A DNA stretch of 60,260 nt from Virgibacillus senegalensis (GCF_000821245.2 NZ_LN611425.1:241058-301317); one strand, 5' to 3'; shown: positions 1-10,922, counted from the first letter of the stretch. Notes: generated by a model not told the origin, from the sequence alone. Numbers and translations: made by a program.

Positions 1-797
1 TGGCTTCCATCATAGCAAATGAAATGGGGGTCCAGTTTCGGACGACTTCTGGACCGGCAATTGAAAGAGCGGGCGATCTCGCAGCAATTCTTTCTTCTCT
101 GGAAGCTGGCGATGTCCTGTTTATAGATGAAATTCACCGGCTGCCACGGGCAATCGAGGAAATTCTTTACCCGGCAATGGAGGATTTTTGTCTGGATATT
201 GTCATAGGGTCGGGTTCCAGTGCTCGTTCGGTTCGGCTTGATTTACCGCCGTTCACCCTTGTCGGTGCTACGACACGGGCTGGTTTGCTGACAGCTCCGT
301 TGCGTGATCGGTTTGGTGTCCTCAGTCGTTTGGAATATTATGAAACAAAAGATCTATGTGCCATCGTAGAAAGAACAGCCGATATTTTTCAAGTAGGAAT
401 CGATAAAGATGCTGCTACGGAAATCGCCCGCAGATCCAGAGGCACCCCTCGTATTGCCAACAGACTTCTGAAAAGAGTCCGGGATATATCCCAGGTTAAG
501 GGGGAACGGGCCATTTCCAGACAAACGACCCAGACTGCTTTGGAAATGCTGCAGGTCGATGCAGCTGGTTTAGACCATATCGACCATAAGTTGCTGCTTG
601 GCATCATCGATGGTTTTAATGGCGGGCCCGTCGGTTTGGATACCATTTCGGCGACAATCGGGGAAGAGTCGCAGACAATAGAGGATGTTTACGAGCCATT
701 TTTGCTGCAGACCGGTTTTATCCAGCGAACACCGAGAGGCAGGCAGGTAACTGCCAAGGCGTATCACCATTTTAACCGGGAGGTGCCGCAAACTTGA
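1..797 (+). CDS. ruvB: Holliday junction branch migration ATPase RuvB (5' end missing)
   Basis: RuvB is the AAA+ motor that drives branch migration of Holliday junctions with RuvA. The frame is open from the first base, so the N-terminus and Walker A motif lie outside the window; 264 residues are visible. Walker B is seen as FIDEIHRL, followed by the sensor and arginine-finger stretch [18 protein letters not shown]. The C-terminal winged helix ([15 protein letters not shown]) and the family ending FIQRTPRGR are present. The gene is followed with a 4-base overlap by a DUF2905 gene and then by queA and tgt, the usual Bacillus order. The identification is secure. Confidence 0.97.
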   Translation, partial: ASIIANEMGVQFRTTSGPAIERAGDLAAILSSLEAGDVLFIDEIHRLPRAIEEILYPAMEDFCLDIVIGSGSSARSVRLDLPPFTLVGATTRAGLLTAPLRDRFGVLSRLEYYETKDLCAIVERTADIFQVGIDKDAATEIARRSRGTPRIANRLLKRVRDISQVKGERAISRQTTQTALEMLQVDAAGLDHIDHKLLLGIIDGFNGGPVGLDTISATIGEESQTIEDVYEPFLLQTGFIQRTPRGRQVTAKAYHHFNREVPQT

Positions 798-994
798 CCG
801 GAATGGGAAAACTATTTATTGTAATAGGAGTCGCTTTTATCATCATCGGAATGCTGTGGGGGATATTTGGCAGGCTTCCTGGCGATATTAGTTTTAAAAA
901 AGGCAATGTTTCCTTTCACTTTCCGATTATGACTTCGATTGTGGTTAGCATCATTTTATCGGTAATTTTGTTTATCATAGGGAAATTCCGATAA
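794..994 (+). CDS. DUF2905 small membrane protein
   Basis: This is a 66-residue protein with two hydrophobic helices (about residues 6-24 and 44-63) separated by [20 protein letters not shown], the hallmark of the DUF2905 family. The family has no assigned function. The TTG start overlaps the ruvB stop and sits 8 bases after a GGGAGGTG ribosome site, which fits translational coupling. An ATG three codons later is the alternative start but is too far from that site. The gene sits between ruvB and queA, as in other Bacilli, so it is probably cotranscribed with them. Confidence 0.85.
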   Translation: MTGMGKLFIVIGVAFIIIGMLWGIFGRLPGDISFKKGNVSFHFPIMTSIVVSIILSVILFIIGKFR

Positions 995-1014
995 TATAAG
1001 TAAGGAGATTGACA

Positions 1015-2043
1015 ATGGATATAAATGATTTTGACTTTGACTTACCAGAGGAATTAATTGCTCAAACGCCTTTGGAGGACCGGACATCGTCACGTTTGCT
1101 TGTGATGGATCGCCAGAAACAGACGATCAGCCATAAGCATTTTTCCGATGTGATCGATTATCTTTCTCCAGGCGACTGCCTCGTATTGAATGATACGAAA
1201 GTGCTTCCTGCAAGGCTCTATGGAAGCAAACAGGATACTGGCGGTAAAGTAGAGGTATTGTTACTTCACCAACAGCAGCAGGATGAGTGGGAGGTTCTGG
1301 CAAAACCAGCCAAAAAAGTACAAGAAGGAACGATCATTACATTCGGAGACGGCCAGTTAAAGGCAGTTTGTACCGGGGTAAAAGAGCATGGCGGAAGGAT
1401 TGTCCGCTTCGAATACGAAGGGATATTTCTGGAAGTACTCGAACAGCTCGGTGAAATGCCGCTACCTCCTTACATAAAGGAGCAATTGTCAGATAAAGAC
1501 AGGTATCAGACCGTCTATGCAAAAGAGGAAGGCTCTGCGGCCGCCCCGACTGCCGGGTTGCACTTCACAGAAGAATTGCTTGAGCGGATAAAAGAAAAAG
1601 GTGTCGAGCTTGCCTTTATCACCCTTCACGTAGGTTTGGGAACTTTTCGGCCTGTAAGTGTCGATAGTATCGAAGAGCATGATATGCATAGCGAATTTTA
1701 TCATATGTCGAAAGAGACGGCCGATCAGTTAAACAGAATCAAAGCGGATGGTGGAAAAATAATATCGGTGGGGACTACTTCCACTCGAACATTGGAAACA
1801 ATCACTCGGGACAATGATGGAACCTTTACACAAGCTAGTGGCTGGACGGATATTTTCATATATCCTCCTTACCAATTTACAGCGATAGATGGCCTAATCA
1901 CCAATTTTCACTTGCCGAAATCAACCTTGATCATGCTCGTCAGCGCACTGGCTGGGAAGGATTTCATTCTGAAGGCATATCGTGAAGCGGTTGATCAGCG
2001 TTACCGCTTTTTCAGTTTCGGTGACGCGATGCTGATTTTATAA
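1015..2043 (+). CDS. queA: S-adenosylmethionine:tRNA ribosyltransferase-isomerase QueA
   Basis: QueA transfers and isomerises the ribosyl moiety of SAM onto preQ1-modified tRNA, giving epoxyqueuosine. The 342-residue product has the family start [15 protein letters not shown], the segments [11 protein letters not shown] and [10 protein letters not shown], and the C-terminal stretch [11 protein letters not shown]. The ATG at 1015 lies 7 bases after AAGGAG, so it is preferred over an in-frame TTG six bases upstream. The next gene, tgt, catalyses the preceding base-exchange step of the same pathway, and the two are about 30 bases apart. Confidence 0.97.
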   Translation: MDINDFDFDLPEELIAQTPLEDRTSSRLLVMDRQKQTISHKHFSDVIDYLSPGDCLVLNDTKVLPARLYGSKQDTGGKVEVLLLHQQQQDEWEVLAKPAKKVQEGTIITFGDGQLKAVCTGVKEHGGRIVRFEYEGIFLEVLEQLGEMPLPPYIKEQLSDKDRYQTVYAKEEGSAAAPTAGLHFTEELLERIKEKGVELAFITLHVGLGTFRPVSVDSIEEHDMHSEFYHMSKETADQLNRIKADGGKIISVGTTSTRTLETITRDNDGTFTQASGWTDIFIYPPYQFTAIDGLITNFHLPKSTLIMLVSALAGKDFILKAYREAVDQRYRFFSFGDAMLIL

Positions 2044-2057
2044 GCCTTATAAGTTGA

Positions 2058-3212
<1,155 letters not shown>

Positions 3213-3227
3213 AAGGGAGGAAATACG

Positions 3228-3494
3228 ATGGATGTTTTAGCATCATTAGCACCGATCATTTTAATGTTCGTTATCTTTTATTTCCTTTTGATTCGTCCAC
3301 AGCAAAAGAAGCAAAAGCAAGTGCGTCAAATGCAGGCGGATTTGAAAAAAGGGGACAAAGTCATTACTATTGGCGGAATGCATGGGACTGTTCATGCTTT
3401 GGATGAAGGTACAATCGTTTTGACCACTCCGGATGGCACTAAGATTACATACGACCGTTCTGCGGTTAGAGATGTAGTATCACAGCAAGATTAA
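3228..3494 (+). CDS. yajC: Preprotein translocase accessory subunit YajC
   Basis: This 88-residue protein has one N-terminal transmembrane helix (about residues 4-23), then RPQQKKQKQ and a small cytosolic domain with KKGDKVITIGGMHGTV, the YajC signature. YajC associates with SecDF-YidC at the Sec translocon. The ribosome site GAAGGGAGG ends 7 bases before the ATG. It is the last gene of the ruvB-queA-tgt group and is followed by a terminator. Its partner secDF lies about 5 kb downstream in the same orientation. Confidence 0.95.
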   Translation: MDVLASLAPIILMFVIFYFLLIRPQQKKQKQVRQMQADLKKGDKVITIGGMHGTVHALDEGTIVLTTPDGTKITYDRSAVRDVVSQQD

Positions 3495-3512
3495 TATTCG
3501 ATTTTTTTTCGT

Positions 3513-3557
3513 AAAACTTCGGTTTCCGTGTTGAGCATGGGTTGCCGGAGTTTTTTT
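3513..3557 (+). terminator. Intrinsic terminator after yajC
   Basis: An inverted repeat (AAACTTCGG paired with CCGGAGTTT, with further pairing inside) is followed by seven T residues. It closes the ruvB to yajC group. The next gene is on the opposite strand. Confidence 0.7.
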
Positions 3558-3632
3558 GCACTTTTTTAAGGGAAAAAGACTGACATAGCAGTCAGCCTTC
3601 TTCTGGATTTTCAAGTTTATAAAATCCATCTT

Positions 3633-4019
3633 TCACTTGGAGGAGTTAGTATCCGAACTCAAGTTTACCCCAAGCATTCCACCGATTAACGATGCGGCTA
3701 AAAATCCGCCACAATGAACGAGCTGTTCCAAAGTGATGCCTGTGCGGTATCCAAGATACTGATAAAGCAAGATGAAAAGAATGAATCCCAGACCTGTCAG
3801 GCCACCCAATATCCATCCCTTTTCCTTTCCTTTCAATCCGGATATCAGTCCGCCGAGGAACAATGCCGCGATGCTGATCGATAAAGTCGTCCAATTCAAC
3901 GCAGCTGCTCCAAAACTCGTAAATTTCAATAGAATGGATAAGATCAAGCTAGCTGCCAATATGAGTCCCAATGCCGTAATCCATCCATAAAGAAGTGCGG
4001 TCAAACGTACTCGTGCCAT
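3633..4019 (-). CDS. TIGR04086 family membrane protein (YrzE-like)
   Basis: This 128-residue polytopic membrane protein has four hydrophobic segments (about residues 8-33, 41-63, 68-88 and 101-120) and small-residue-rich motifs such as GGLISGLKGKEKGWILGG. The pattern matches the TIGR04086 family, whose function is unknown. Its place next to yajC matches yrzE of B. subtilis. The ATG at 4019 follows a good ribosome site, GGGAGGT on the minus strand. It is a monocistronic gene read against its neighbours. Confidence 0.8.
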   Translation of the reverse strand: MARVRLTALLYGWITALGLILAASLILSILLKFTSFGAAALNWTTLSISIAALFLGGLISGLKGKEKGWILGGLTGLGFILFILLYQYLGYRTGITLEQLVHCGGFLAASLIGGMLGVNLSSDTNSSK

Positions 4020-4181
4020 CTGATTACCTCCCTATGTGTTGTCCCATTTCTATCAGCTTATTCAAGGTTTTTTAAATTAGAATTAAATATTTGCCCAAGC
4101 TGTGAATACATTCTTAGTAATGGGCTCTTGAACAAGCTTAGAAGGTTAAACGGCATTGAAAGCGGGGAAGGGGAGAAATGG

Positions 4182-5480
4182 ATGTCTGCAGTAGTAGCCA
4201 TTGCTGTATTTATTATCAGTTACTTTTTTATCATGACCGAGAAAATAAACCGTGCCCTCGTGGCCGTATCCGGAGGAGTATTACTTCTCTTAACTGGCAT
4301 TTACCAATGGGAAGACGCTTATACGCATTACATCGATTGGAATACGATTGCTTTATTGTTCTCCATGATGGTACTTGTTTCGATTACAAAAAAGACAGGA
4401 CTATTTGAGTTTGTTGCCATCACTTTTGCTCAAAGAGTGAAAGGAGCGCCCGTTCCATTGCTTGTTGGATGTGCTATCCTTACAGCGGTTGGTTCAGCGT
4501 TGCTTGATAATGTGACCACCGTTCTACTGTTTGTCCCGATCGTACTAACGTTAACCAGACTGTTGCAGCTTCCCGCGTTTCCGTATTTGCTGACAATTAT
4601 TTTCAGTGCAAATATCGGGGGAACGGCTACCTTAATCGGGGATCCACCTAATATTATGATCGGCCAGGCTGTCGATCACTTAACGTTCTTATCGTTTATT
4701 GTACATCTAGGACCGGTTGTCGTTGTGCTGTTTTCTATCATGATTATTTCTGTTGTTTTTTTATTTCGGAATAAATTACGGAAAAATGAGGAGCGCATCG
4801 ATCAATTGATGGAAATGGACGGACAATCTTATTTAAAAAAGACTCCGATGCTGTACCAATCGGTTACCGTTTTACTGATGACGATTACGGGTTTTTTGCT
4901 CCATCCGGTTTTCCATATCGAGCTGACCACAGTGGCAGTAGCCGGAGCATTGCTGTTACTGCTCCTGACAGAAAAAGAAGCTGGTACAGAAAAAGTATTC
5001 CAAGAGGTGGAATGGATTACCCTGTTTTTCTTTATCGGCCTCTTTATGCTTGTTGGCGGATTGGAAAGGGTCGGAGTCATTGATGAGCTTGCAAGGGGAA
5101 TCATGTTGCTCACGGAAGGGGACTTACCTTATACCGCTTTGCTGATTTTATGGACAGCTGGCCTGTTTTCAGGAATAATTGATAATATCCCTTTTGTCGC
5201 TGCCATGATACCAGTCGTAAAAGAATTCCAATCATACGGTATGGCCAATTTGGATCCTCTGTGGTGGGCGTTGGCACTGGGAGCTTGTCTAGGTGGAAAT
5301 GGGACATTGATCGGGGCTTCTGCCAACGTGGTAGTGGCCGGTCTGGCTGAAGGGAATGGTCAACGAATTCCTTTCATCCGTTTTCTCATCTATGGAATCC
5401 CGTTAGTTATCCTTTCTTTAATTATCTCTACTATTTATATATATGTACGTTATTTGATCCCGTTTCAGCAAAGCTTGTAA
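4182..5480 (+). CDS. ArsB/NhaD family ion transporter
   Basis: This is a 432-residue membrane protein with about a dozen hydrophobic segments. The conserved signatures are the paired re-entrant motifs of the ion transporter superfamily: SALLDNVTTVLLFVPIV with ANIGGTATLIGDPPN in the first half, and IDNIPFVAAMIP with GACLGGNGTLIGASAN in the second. Family members move Na+ or H+ or export arsenite; the sequence does not settle which. The ATG at 4182 follows GGAAGGGGAG by 7 bases; an upstream TTG at 4128 has no support. It lies between the yrzE-like and DUF421 genes, where B. subtilis has no such gene. Confidence 0.85.
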   Translation: MSAVVAIAVFIISYFFIMTEKINRALVAVSGGVLLLLTGIYQWEDAYTHYIDWNTIALLFSMMVLVSITKKTGLFEFVAITFAQRVKGAPVPLLVGCAILTAVGSALLDNVTTVLLFVPIVLTLTRLLQLPAFPYLLTIIFSANIGGTATLIGDPPNIMIGQAVDHLTFLSFIVHLGPVVVVLFSIMIISVVFLFRNKLRKNEERIDQLMEMDGQSYLKKTPMLYQSVTVLLMTITGFLLHPVFHIELTTVAVAGALLLLLLTEKEAGTEKVFQEVEWITLFFFIGLFMLVGGLERVGVIDELARGIMLLTEGDLPYTALLILWTAGLFSGIIDNIPFVAAMIPVVKEFQSYGMANLDPLWWALALGACLGGNGTLIGASANVVVAGLAEGNGQRIPFIRFLIYGIPLVILSLIISTIYIYVRYLIPFQQSL

Positions 5481-5555
5481 GTAAAGGGTTTCGCATAAAA
5501 GGACCTGATTCTGGCAAAACTATCATGTATCTGGATTGTTGGAAGGAATTTATTT

Positions 5556-6224
5556 ATGGAATTAGAATTGGGTAAAATCATATTCCGCACTATCCTTACC
5601 TATATAATCATTGTATTCATTTTTCGATTGATGGGAAAACGGGAAATAGGCGAATTAAGCCTGCTTGATATAGTCGTTTTCATCATGGTAGGGGAAATGG
5701 CGGTATTTGCCATTGAAGAACCGAAGTCGAATATCGCACAAGCAGTCGTCCCGATGGTGCTTTTGATGATCATTCAACGCTTTACTGCATGGCTGTCACT
5801 GAAAAATCAACTTTTTCGAGGTTGGTTTGAGGGAAAGCCTTCGGTTATTATCTCGAAAGGTAAAATCGATGAGCATGAAATGCGCAAACAACGTTATAAT
5901 TTTAATGATTTGATGCAACAGCTGAGAGAAAACGGCACCAAGAGCATCCACGATGTTGAGTTCGCGATTCTTGAGTCATCTGGCAAATTATCTATTTTTG
6001 AAAAGGCCATTAACGGAAGTGACAGGGTCTCTTCAGATGGTTATGTCGTACCCTTGATTGTCGACGGAAAAATACAAGATGGGGCCCTGAATAAAACGGA
6101 TCGAGACAAGGACTGGCTGATTAGCGAAGTGAAAAAGCGGGGTTTAGCAATTGAACAAGTATCCTTTTGCAGTATCGACAAAGACGGTCAAATGTTTATC
6201 GACATAAAAGACGAAAAAAAGTAA
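5556..6224 (+). CDS. yrbG: DUF421 (YetF-type) membrane protein, YrbG-like
   Basis: This 222-residue protein has three N-terminal hydrophobic segments (about residues 8-25, 35-52 and 62-79), the family signature FRLMGKREIGELSLLDIVVFI, and a cytosolic C-terminal domain with RYNFNDLMQQLRENG followed by DVEFAILESSGKLS. This is the DUF421/YetF architecture; paralogs are linked to spore and membrane functions, but the reaction is unknown. The position upstream of spoVB matches yrbG of B. subtilis. The start is supported by GGAAGGA upstream. Confidence 0.85.
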   Translation: MELELGKIIFRTILTYIIIVFIFRLMGKREIGELSLLDIVVFIMVGEMAVFAIEEPKSNIAQAVVPMVLLMIIQRFTAWLSLKNQLFRGWFEGKPSVIISKGKIDEHEMRKQRYNFNDLMQQLRENGTKSIHDVEFAILESSGKLSIFEKAINGSDRVSSDGYVVPLIVDGKIQDGALNKTDRDKDWLISEVKKRGLAIEQVSFCSIDKDGQMFIDIKDEKK

Positions 6225-6315
6225 TGTTCCGGGATTTTCCAACTACTTTACTTAACGTTTTCGACTAGGTTCTGAATGTCGAGAGCAGGATTTGTAATTG
6301 ATCAATTGATAAAGA

Positions 6316-6356
6316 AGAATCCATTTTCAGGCAAGCTGCCAATGGATTCTTTTTTT
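6316..6356 (+). terminator. Terminator between yrbG and spoVB
   Basis: A perfect 10-base-pair stem (AGAATCCATT / AATGGATTCT) with a 15-base loop is followed by seven T residues. It ends the transcript of the DUF421 gene. The other bases between 6225 and 6544 show no supportable gene. Confidence 0.85.
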
Positions 6357-6544
6357 GGCGATAACTATATCTACAAACCGGGATTGTTTTCCTACGACTA
6401 TTGTCAGTGGAAATACACGGCGCTTTGTATGGGTCCACGTGTATTTTTTCAGCTGTATTCAGCCATTTGGAATACAGCTATTACTTTCCTAGCCAATTGG
6501 TTGTTGTTTGCTCCTATGGAGTCTATTATACGCAAGGTGGGGAT

Positions 6545-8101
6545 TTATCGTATAAAACGATTCAATATCGGAAATTGACGCAGCTCTTCCTTTGATAAAA
6601 ACTTGAATTGGAACAAGAGAAAGAAATAAAAGATAGCGAGCAGTACCAGAACAAATAGAAAAATCACCAGGTCTTCCCCATAGCCTGGAATCATTTGCAT
6701 TAACAGCTTTCCAGCCCACCATGTAAGGGCGAATAGACAGGTCATTTTAAGAAAATCCATCCACGGCAGGCGAAATGAAATGACTTTGATTAGTGTAGCC
6801 ATATGCAACATGGTGCCTAAGACCACTCCAACAATCATCCCCATGGCAACTCCCATAATGCCAAAATCCGGATTGGTTGCAAAAATGATCAGGACAACAA
6901 ATTTCACTCCGGTGCTTATGATGCTGTTCCACATCGCTTCTTTTGCAAAATTCAATGCTTGAAGTGCTGCGTTTAACGGAAATTGGACGTACAACATAAT
7001 AAAGAACGGAGCCATTAAGACTAGAAAGCGGCTGGCACTGCTTGTACCATACATAAATTCTAATATCGGAACCGAAAACAGCATCAGGATAACCGTTGCC
7101 AAAGCCCCGGAAGCGAAAGATATTCGGATTGCCTGGTGGATCCGATAATGAACGAGTTGTTTGTTTTGTTTGGCGTCAGCTTCACTTATATTCGGTACCA
7201 TAGCTACTGCTAGTGAGTGGGTAATAAAGGTGGGCATGAATAACAGCGGAAGTGCATAGCCGGTAAGCGCGCCATAAAGTTTTGTCGCTGCAACTGTTTG
7301 AAAGCCGGCAATCGCCAGGCTTTGGGAAACGAGAATCGGTTCGAGAAAGTTGGATACAGAACCGACCAAGCGGCTTCCGGTACCAGGAAGGGCGATCGAC
7401 ATTAACTCGTTGAATGTCTGGCGACCAGATTTGATATATCGAAAAATTCCGGTACGCAGCTTGAACCGCTTTTTTACTTTGAACATCCGTAACATGTAAA
7501 ACAACGAGCAAAGTTCACCGACGATTACGGAAAACATGGCGCCAGCCGCTGCAAATTCCACTCCATAAGGAAGAAAAAGCTTAACCAAAAAAGAAACACA
7601 GCAAATCCGGACAATTTGTTCGATGACCTGCGCATAGCTTTGCGGTTTCATATTCTGTCTACCCTGGAAATAACCGCGAATGACGGAAGAAACTGCCGAT
7701 ATCGGAACCATCGGGCTGATTGCGAGCAATGGATAAAGCGTGCGTTCATCGGTTAAAAATTTCGTTGCCACTATCGGTGCGATCAGCAATAAACCAATAA
7801 GAAAGACGATACTTAACGTTCCGGTGATGGTTAATGAAATGATCAAGATGCGTTTGATTTTTTTTAAATCGCCGTGTGCTTCTGCTTCTGCCACACGCTT
7901 GGATATGGCGATTGGCAGCCCGAACTGGGTAAGCGTATAGACGAGAAATAAAGTCGGAAGGGCCATCATGTATAGTCCGATGCCTTCCTCGCCCATCAAT
8001 CTTGCTACGATTATCCGGTTGATAAAGCCCAGGAATCTAGTAATCATTCCGGCTGCTATCAGAATCAGGGTTCCCTGAAGAAATGTTTGCTTGGTCACCA
8101 T
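6545..8101 (-). CDS. spoVB: Stage V sporulation protein B (MurJ/MATE-like flippase)
   Basis: SpoVB is a polysaccharide-export (MVF/MOP) family membrane protein needed for spore cortex synthesis, probably as a lipid II flippase in the mother cell. The 518-residue product has about fourteen transmembrane helices. It starts with TKQTFLQGTLILIAAGMITRFLG and carries IVARLMGEEGIGLYMM, characteristic of SpoVB. The ATG at 8101 matches the usual family start; a TTG one codon upstream is possible. A 21-base palindrome lies between it and the divergent comN gene. Confidence 0.95.
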   Translation of the reverse strand: MVTKQTFLQGTLILIAAGMITRFLGFINRIIVARLMGEEGIGLYMMALPTLFLVYTLTQFGLPIAISKRVAEAEAHGDLKKIKRILIISLTITGTLSIVFLIGLLLIAPIVATKFLTDERTLYPLLAISPMVPISAVSSVIRGYFQGRQNMKPQSYAQVIEQIVRICCVSFLVKLFLPYGVEFAAAGAMFSVIVGELCSLFYMLRMFKVKKRFKLRTGIFRYIKSGRQTFNELMSIALPGTGSRLVGSVSNFLEPILVSQSLAIAGFQTVAATKLYGALTGYALPLLFMPTFITHSLAVAMVPNISEADAKQNKQLVHYRIHQAIRISFASGALATVILMLFSVPILEFMYGTSSASRFLVLMAPFFIMLYVQFPLNAALQALNFAKEAMWNSIISTGVKFVVLIIFATNPDFGIMGVAMGMIVGVVLGTMLHMATLIKVISFRLPWMDFLKMTCLFALTWWAGKLLMQMIPGYGEDLVIFLFVLVLLAIFYFFLLFQFKFLSKEELRQFPILNRFIR

Positions 8102-8132
8102 CAACGACCTGCCTTCTCAAATTTTTATAATT

Positions 8133-8153
8133 CATATACAATGAATGTATATG
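8133..8153. promoter_or_regulatory. Perfect palindrome between spoVB and comN
   Basis: Arms CATATACA and TGTATATG are perfect inverse complements separated by ATGAA. The site lies about 30 bases upstream of the spoVB start and 65 bases upstream of comN. It could be an operator for either divergent gene. No T-run follows, so it is not a terminator. Confidence 0.45.
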
Positions 8154-8218
8154 CGAGGCAGTTGGCCAAGCATGACAGCCATACATAAAATTTATCAAAA
8201 GCTAGAGGAGGCGCACCA

Positions 8219-8518
8219 TTGGTGGAAGAAAAGCTGGTTGATGAGTGGAAAGCAGAAATGGAATTGATTTTGGAAAGTAAAGTTGATGAATTTAAAATGA
8301 TGGGATACTCCCGTGCGACTGCTGATGACATTTGGAATTGTTTGAAGAAAAAAGTGTGGAAAGGAAATCCATCGAAGCGCGTGCATGAAGTGGTGGGAGA
8401 TATTTTTCATTTGAGCTCTAATATTTATATGAGTTATTTAACGGTTCAAACATATCAAGACGACGATTTAATGGCATCCATCGCTGCTTTATCCGGCTCT
8501 GCTGAAGAGGAAGGGTAA
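8219..8518 (+). CDS. comN: Post-transcriptional competence regulator ComN
   Basis: This 99-residue protein contains the family core MGYSRATADDIWNCLKKKVWK. In B. subtilis, ComN (YrzD) acts on comE mRNA and affects its translation and localisation at division sites and poles. The start is TTG at 8219, 7 bases after AGAGGAGG; the next codon, GTG, is an alternative. A possible promoter lies at 8162-8191 (TTGGCC, 18 bases, TAAAAT). Its presumed target, comEA-comEB-comEC, is at the right end of this window. Confidence 0.88.
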   Translation: MVEEKLVDEWKAEMELILESKVDEFKMMGYSRATADDIWNCLKKKVWKGNPSKRVHEVVGDIFHLSSNIYMSYLTVQTYQDDDLMASIAALSGSAEEEG

Positions 8519-8528
8519 GAGTCGTCCA

Positions 8529-8557
8529 TTGACCTTGATGTAAATAATTTCTATAAT
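8529..8557 (+). promoter_or_regulatory. Sigma-A promoter for secDF
   Basis: TTGACC and TATAAT are separated by exactly 17 bases, starting 10 bases after comN ends and about 115 bases ahead of secDF. This is a near-consensus vegetative promoter that would leave a leader of about 110 bases. Confidence 0.75.
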
Positions 8558-8672
8558 GTTCCTATGTATTAGTTCATAAAAAACGATGTAAAAAATGAAA
8601 GTGGCATTTTGCCGATCATAAATTAGCTGTATTTGCTGTGAGAGCGGATGGAGTAGAGGAGGCACAAACAGG

Positions 8673-10922
8673 ATGGTTAAAAGAGGCAGAATCGTTGCCT
8701 TTCTACTAATCGTATTAATTTTTGCAGGGACGATTGGGACAACGATTACAGGAATAACGAAAGATATCAAATTAGGCCTTGATCTGCAGGGCGGTTTTGA
8801 AGTCTTATATGAAGTGGAAACACTTGATGGCAATCAAGATGTAAGTATGGACACCCTGGAAGCGACAACAGAAGCACTTCGTGAACGTGTCGACGTCCTG
8901 GGAGTTAATGAACCCAATTTTAACATCGAAGAACCTAACCGGATCAGGGTCCAGCTCGCAGGTGTGGAAGACCAAAATGAAGCGCGTGAATTGCTTTCCA
9001 CTTCAGCCCAGTTGTCATTCAGGGATGTCAACGATGAAGAATACCTAAACGGAAACGATTTAAAAGAGAACAGTGCCCGGCAGGATTTTGATCCTAATAC
9101 CAATCAGCCGATTGTTACAATGCAATTGAAAGATCCTGCTAAGTTTGCCGATGTTACAAGTCAAATCTCGCAAATGCCTGATAATCGTCTTGTGATATGG
9201 ATGGATTATGAAGAAGGAGACTCATTTGAAGAAGAATCGAACAAAGAGGATCCGAAATACATTTCGGCACCGGCCGTCAATCAAACGCTGAATACATCGA
9301 ATGTTCAAATCAGCGGAAATTTCACAGTCGATTCCGCACAACGCCTGGCTGATATTTTGAACGCCGGTTCCCTGCCGGTGAATTTAACGGAGGTTTATTC
9401 TACTTCGGTAGGTGCTCAATTCGGACAGCAAGCACTGGATAAAACAGTTTTTGCCGGATTTATCGGTGTAGCGCTCATTTTCTTGTTCATGATGGTCTAC
9501 TACCGTTTTCCTGGTGTGATTGCGGCGATTACGTTGAGTATTTACGTGTATTTGATTTTGCTTGTGTTTGAATGGATGAACGGGGTGCTGACCTTGCCTG
9601 GAATTGCTGCTTTGATTCTTGGTGTAGGGATGGCTGTAGATGCCAACATCATTACTTACGAACGGATTAAAGAAGAACTGAAGTCCGGCAAGTCGGTGCT
9701 ATCTGCCTTTAAAGCAGGCAACAAAAATTCCCTGTCTACGATTCTCGATGCCAATATCACGACAATGATCGCGGCCGCTGTACTGTTTATATTCGGGACA
9801 AGCTCGGTCAAAGGGTTTGCCACCATGCTGATTATCAGTATTTTGGTCAGCTTCATCACAGCTGTTTACGGGACTAGGCTATTTCTTGGTCTCTGGGTAA
9901 ACAGCCGTTTCTTGAACAAACGCCCAGGCTGGTTCGGAGTGAAAAAGAAAGATATTCAGGATAAAGCAAGTACAGAAGAAGTGGAGCCGAAGGTATTCGG
10001 TCGGCAGTTCGACTTTGTCGGCCAACGGAAAAAATTCTTTTCGATTTCCTTATTGCTTATCCTTGCCGGAGTCATTTGCCTTGGAGTCTTCCGTTTGAAC
10101 CTTGGAATCGATTTTACCAGCGGATCCAGAGTGGAAATCCTGGCAGATGACAGTCTGACGCAGGAAATGATTGAGGAAGATTTTGATGAACTTGGGCATT
10201 CTCCGGAACAGATAGTGATATCCGGCGATAATAACGATATTGCCGTTGCAAGATTTGGAACAGTTTTGGACCAGGGTGAAGTAGCGGAGCTTCAGGACTA
10301 TTTCAGTGAACAATATGGAAACAATCCAAGCGTGAGTACGGTATCGCCTGTAGTTGGACAGGAACTTGCCAAAAACGCTGTAATGGCGGTGCTCTACGCG
10401 GCAATTTGTATAATCATTTATGTAACTTTCCGATTTGAATTTTTCTTTGCACTAACAGCAATAATTGCCTTGCTGCACGACGCATTTTTCATCTTGGCAT
10501 TGTTCAGCATTACAAGACTGGAATTTGATATTACGATTATTGCGGCGATACTGACGATAGTCGGTTATTCGATCAACGATACGATTGTAACGTTCGACCG
10601 TATTAGAGAGAACTTGAAGCTGAAGAAACGAGTGAAATCGTTCGGTGAGCTAGCGAAAATCGTCAACCGAAGCTTGATGCAAACATTGGCTAGAAGCTTC
10701 AATACAGTAATAACTGTTGTGTTTGCTGCTGTTATGCTGCTCTTTTTCGGTGCGTCCTCGATTACTAACTTCTCCTTTGCGTTAGTTGTCGGTCTGATTG
10801 CCGGAACGTACTCTTCGTTATTCATTGCGTCTCAGATTTGGTTGATTTTACGTGGCAGAAACATTAAAGAAAAGCCGATTAATTATGTGAAGAAAAAACA
10901 AACCGGCGGACCACAGGTCTAA
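8673..10922 (+). CDS. secDF: Protein translocase subunit SecDF (natural fusion)
   Basis: This 749-residue protein carries SecD and SecF in one chain, as in B. subtilis. SecDF uses the proton motive force to help secreted proteins leave the Sec channel. The SecD half shows LGLDLQGGFEVLYEV at the start, the periplasmic P1 region with ERVDVLGVNEPNF, and a helix bundle with GIAALILGVGMAVDANIITYERI. The SecF half begins near residue 455, with LGIDFTSGSR and the matching motif TIVGYSINDTIVTFDRIREN. Twelve transmembrane segments fit the length. A strong terminator follows the gene. Confidence 0.97.
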   Translation: MVKRGRIVAFLLIVLIFAGTIGTTITGITKDIKLGLDLQGGFEVLYEVETLDGNQDVSMDTLEATTEALRERVDVLGVNEPNFNIEEPNRIRVQLAGVEDQNEARELLSTSAQLSFRDVNDEEYLNGNDLKENSARQDFDPNTNQPIVTMQLKDPAKFADVTSQISQMPDNRLVIWMDYEEGDSFEEESNKEDPKYISAPAVNQTLNTSNVQISGNFTVDSAQRLADILNAGSLPVNLTEVYSTSVGAQFGQQALDKTVFAGFIGVALIFLFMMVYYRFPGVIAAITLSIYVYLILLVFEWMNGVLTLPGIAALILGVGMAVDANIITYERIKEELKSGKSVLSAFKAGNKNSLSTILDANITTMIAAAVLFIFGTSSVKGFATMLIISILVSFITAVYGTRLFLGLWVNSRFLNKRPGWFGVKKKDIQDKASTEEVEPKVFGRQFDFVGQRKKFFSISLLLILAGVICLGVFRLNLGIDFTSGSRVEILADDSLTQEMIEEDFDELGHSPEQIVISGDNNDIAVARFGTVLDQGEVAELQDYFSEQYGNNPSVSTVSPVVGQELAKNAVMAVLYAAICIIIYVTFRFEFFFALTAIIALLHDAFFILALFSITRLEFDITIIAAILTIVGYSINDTIVTFDRIRENLKLKKRVKSFGELAKIVNRSLMQTLARSFNTVITVVFAAVMLLFFGASSITNFSFALVVGLIAGTYSSLFIASQIWLILRGRNIKEKPINYVKKKQTGGPQV

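Noticed and set aside
6276-6722. Open frames across the yrbG-spoVB gap
   Set aside because: They run through a clear terminator hairpin, lack ribosome sites and partly overlap spoVB on the other strand.
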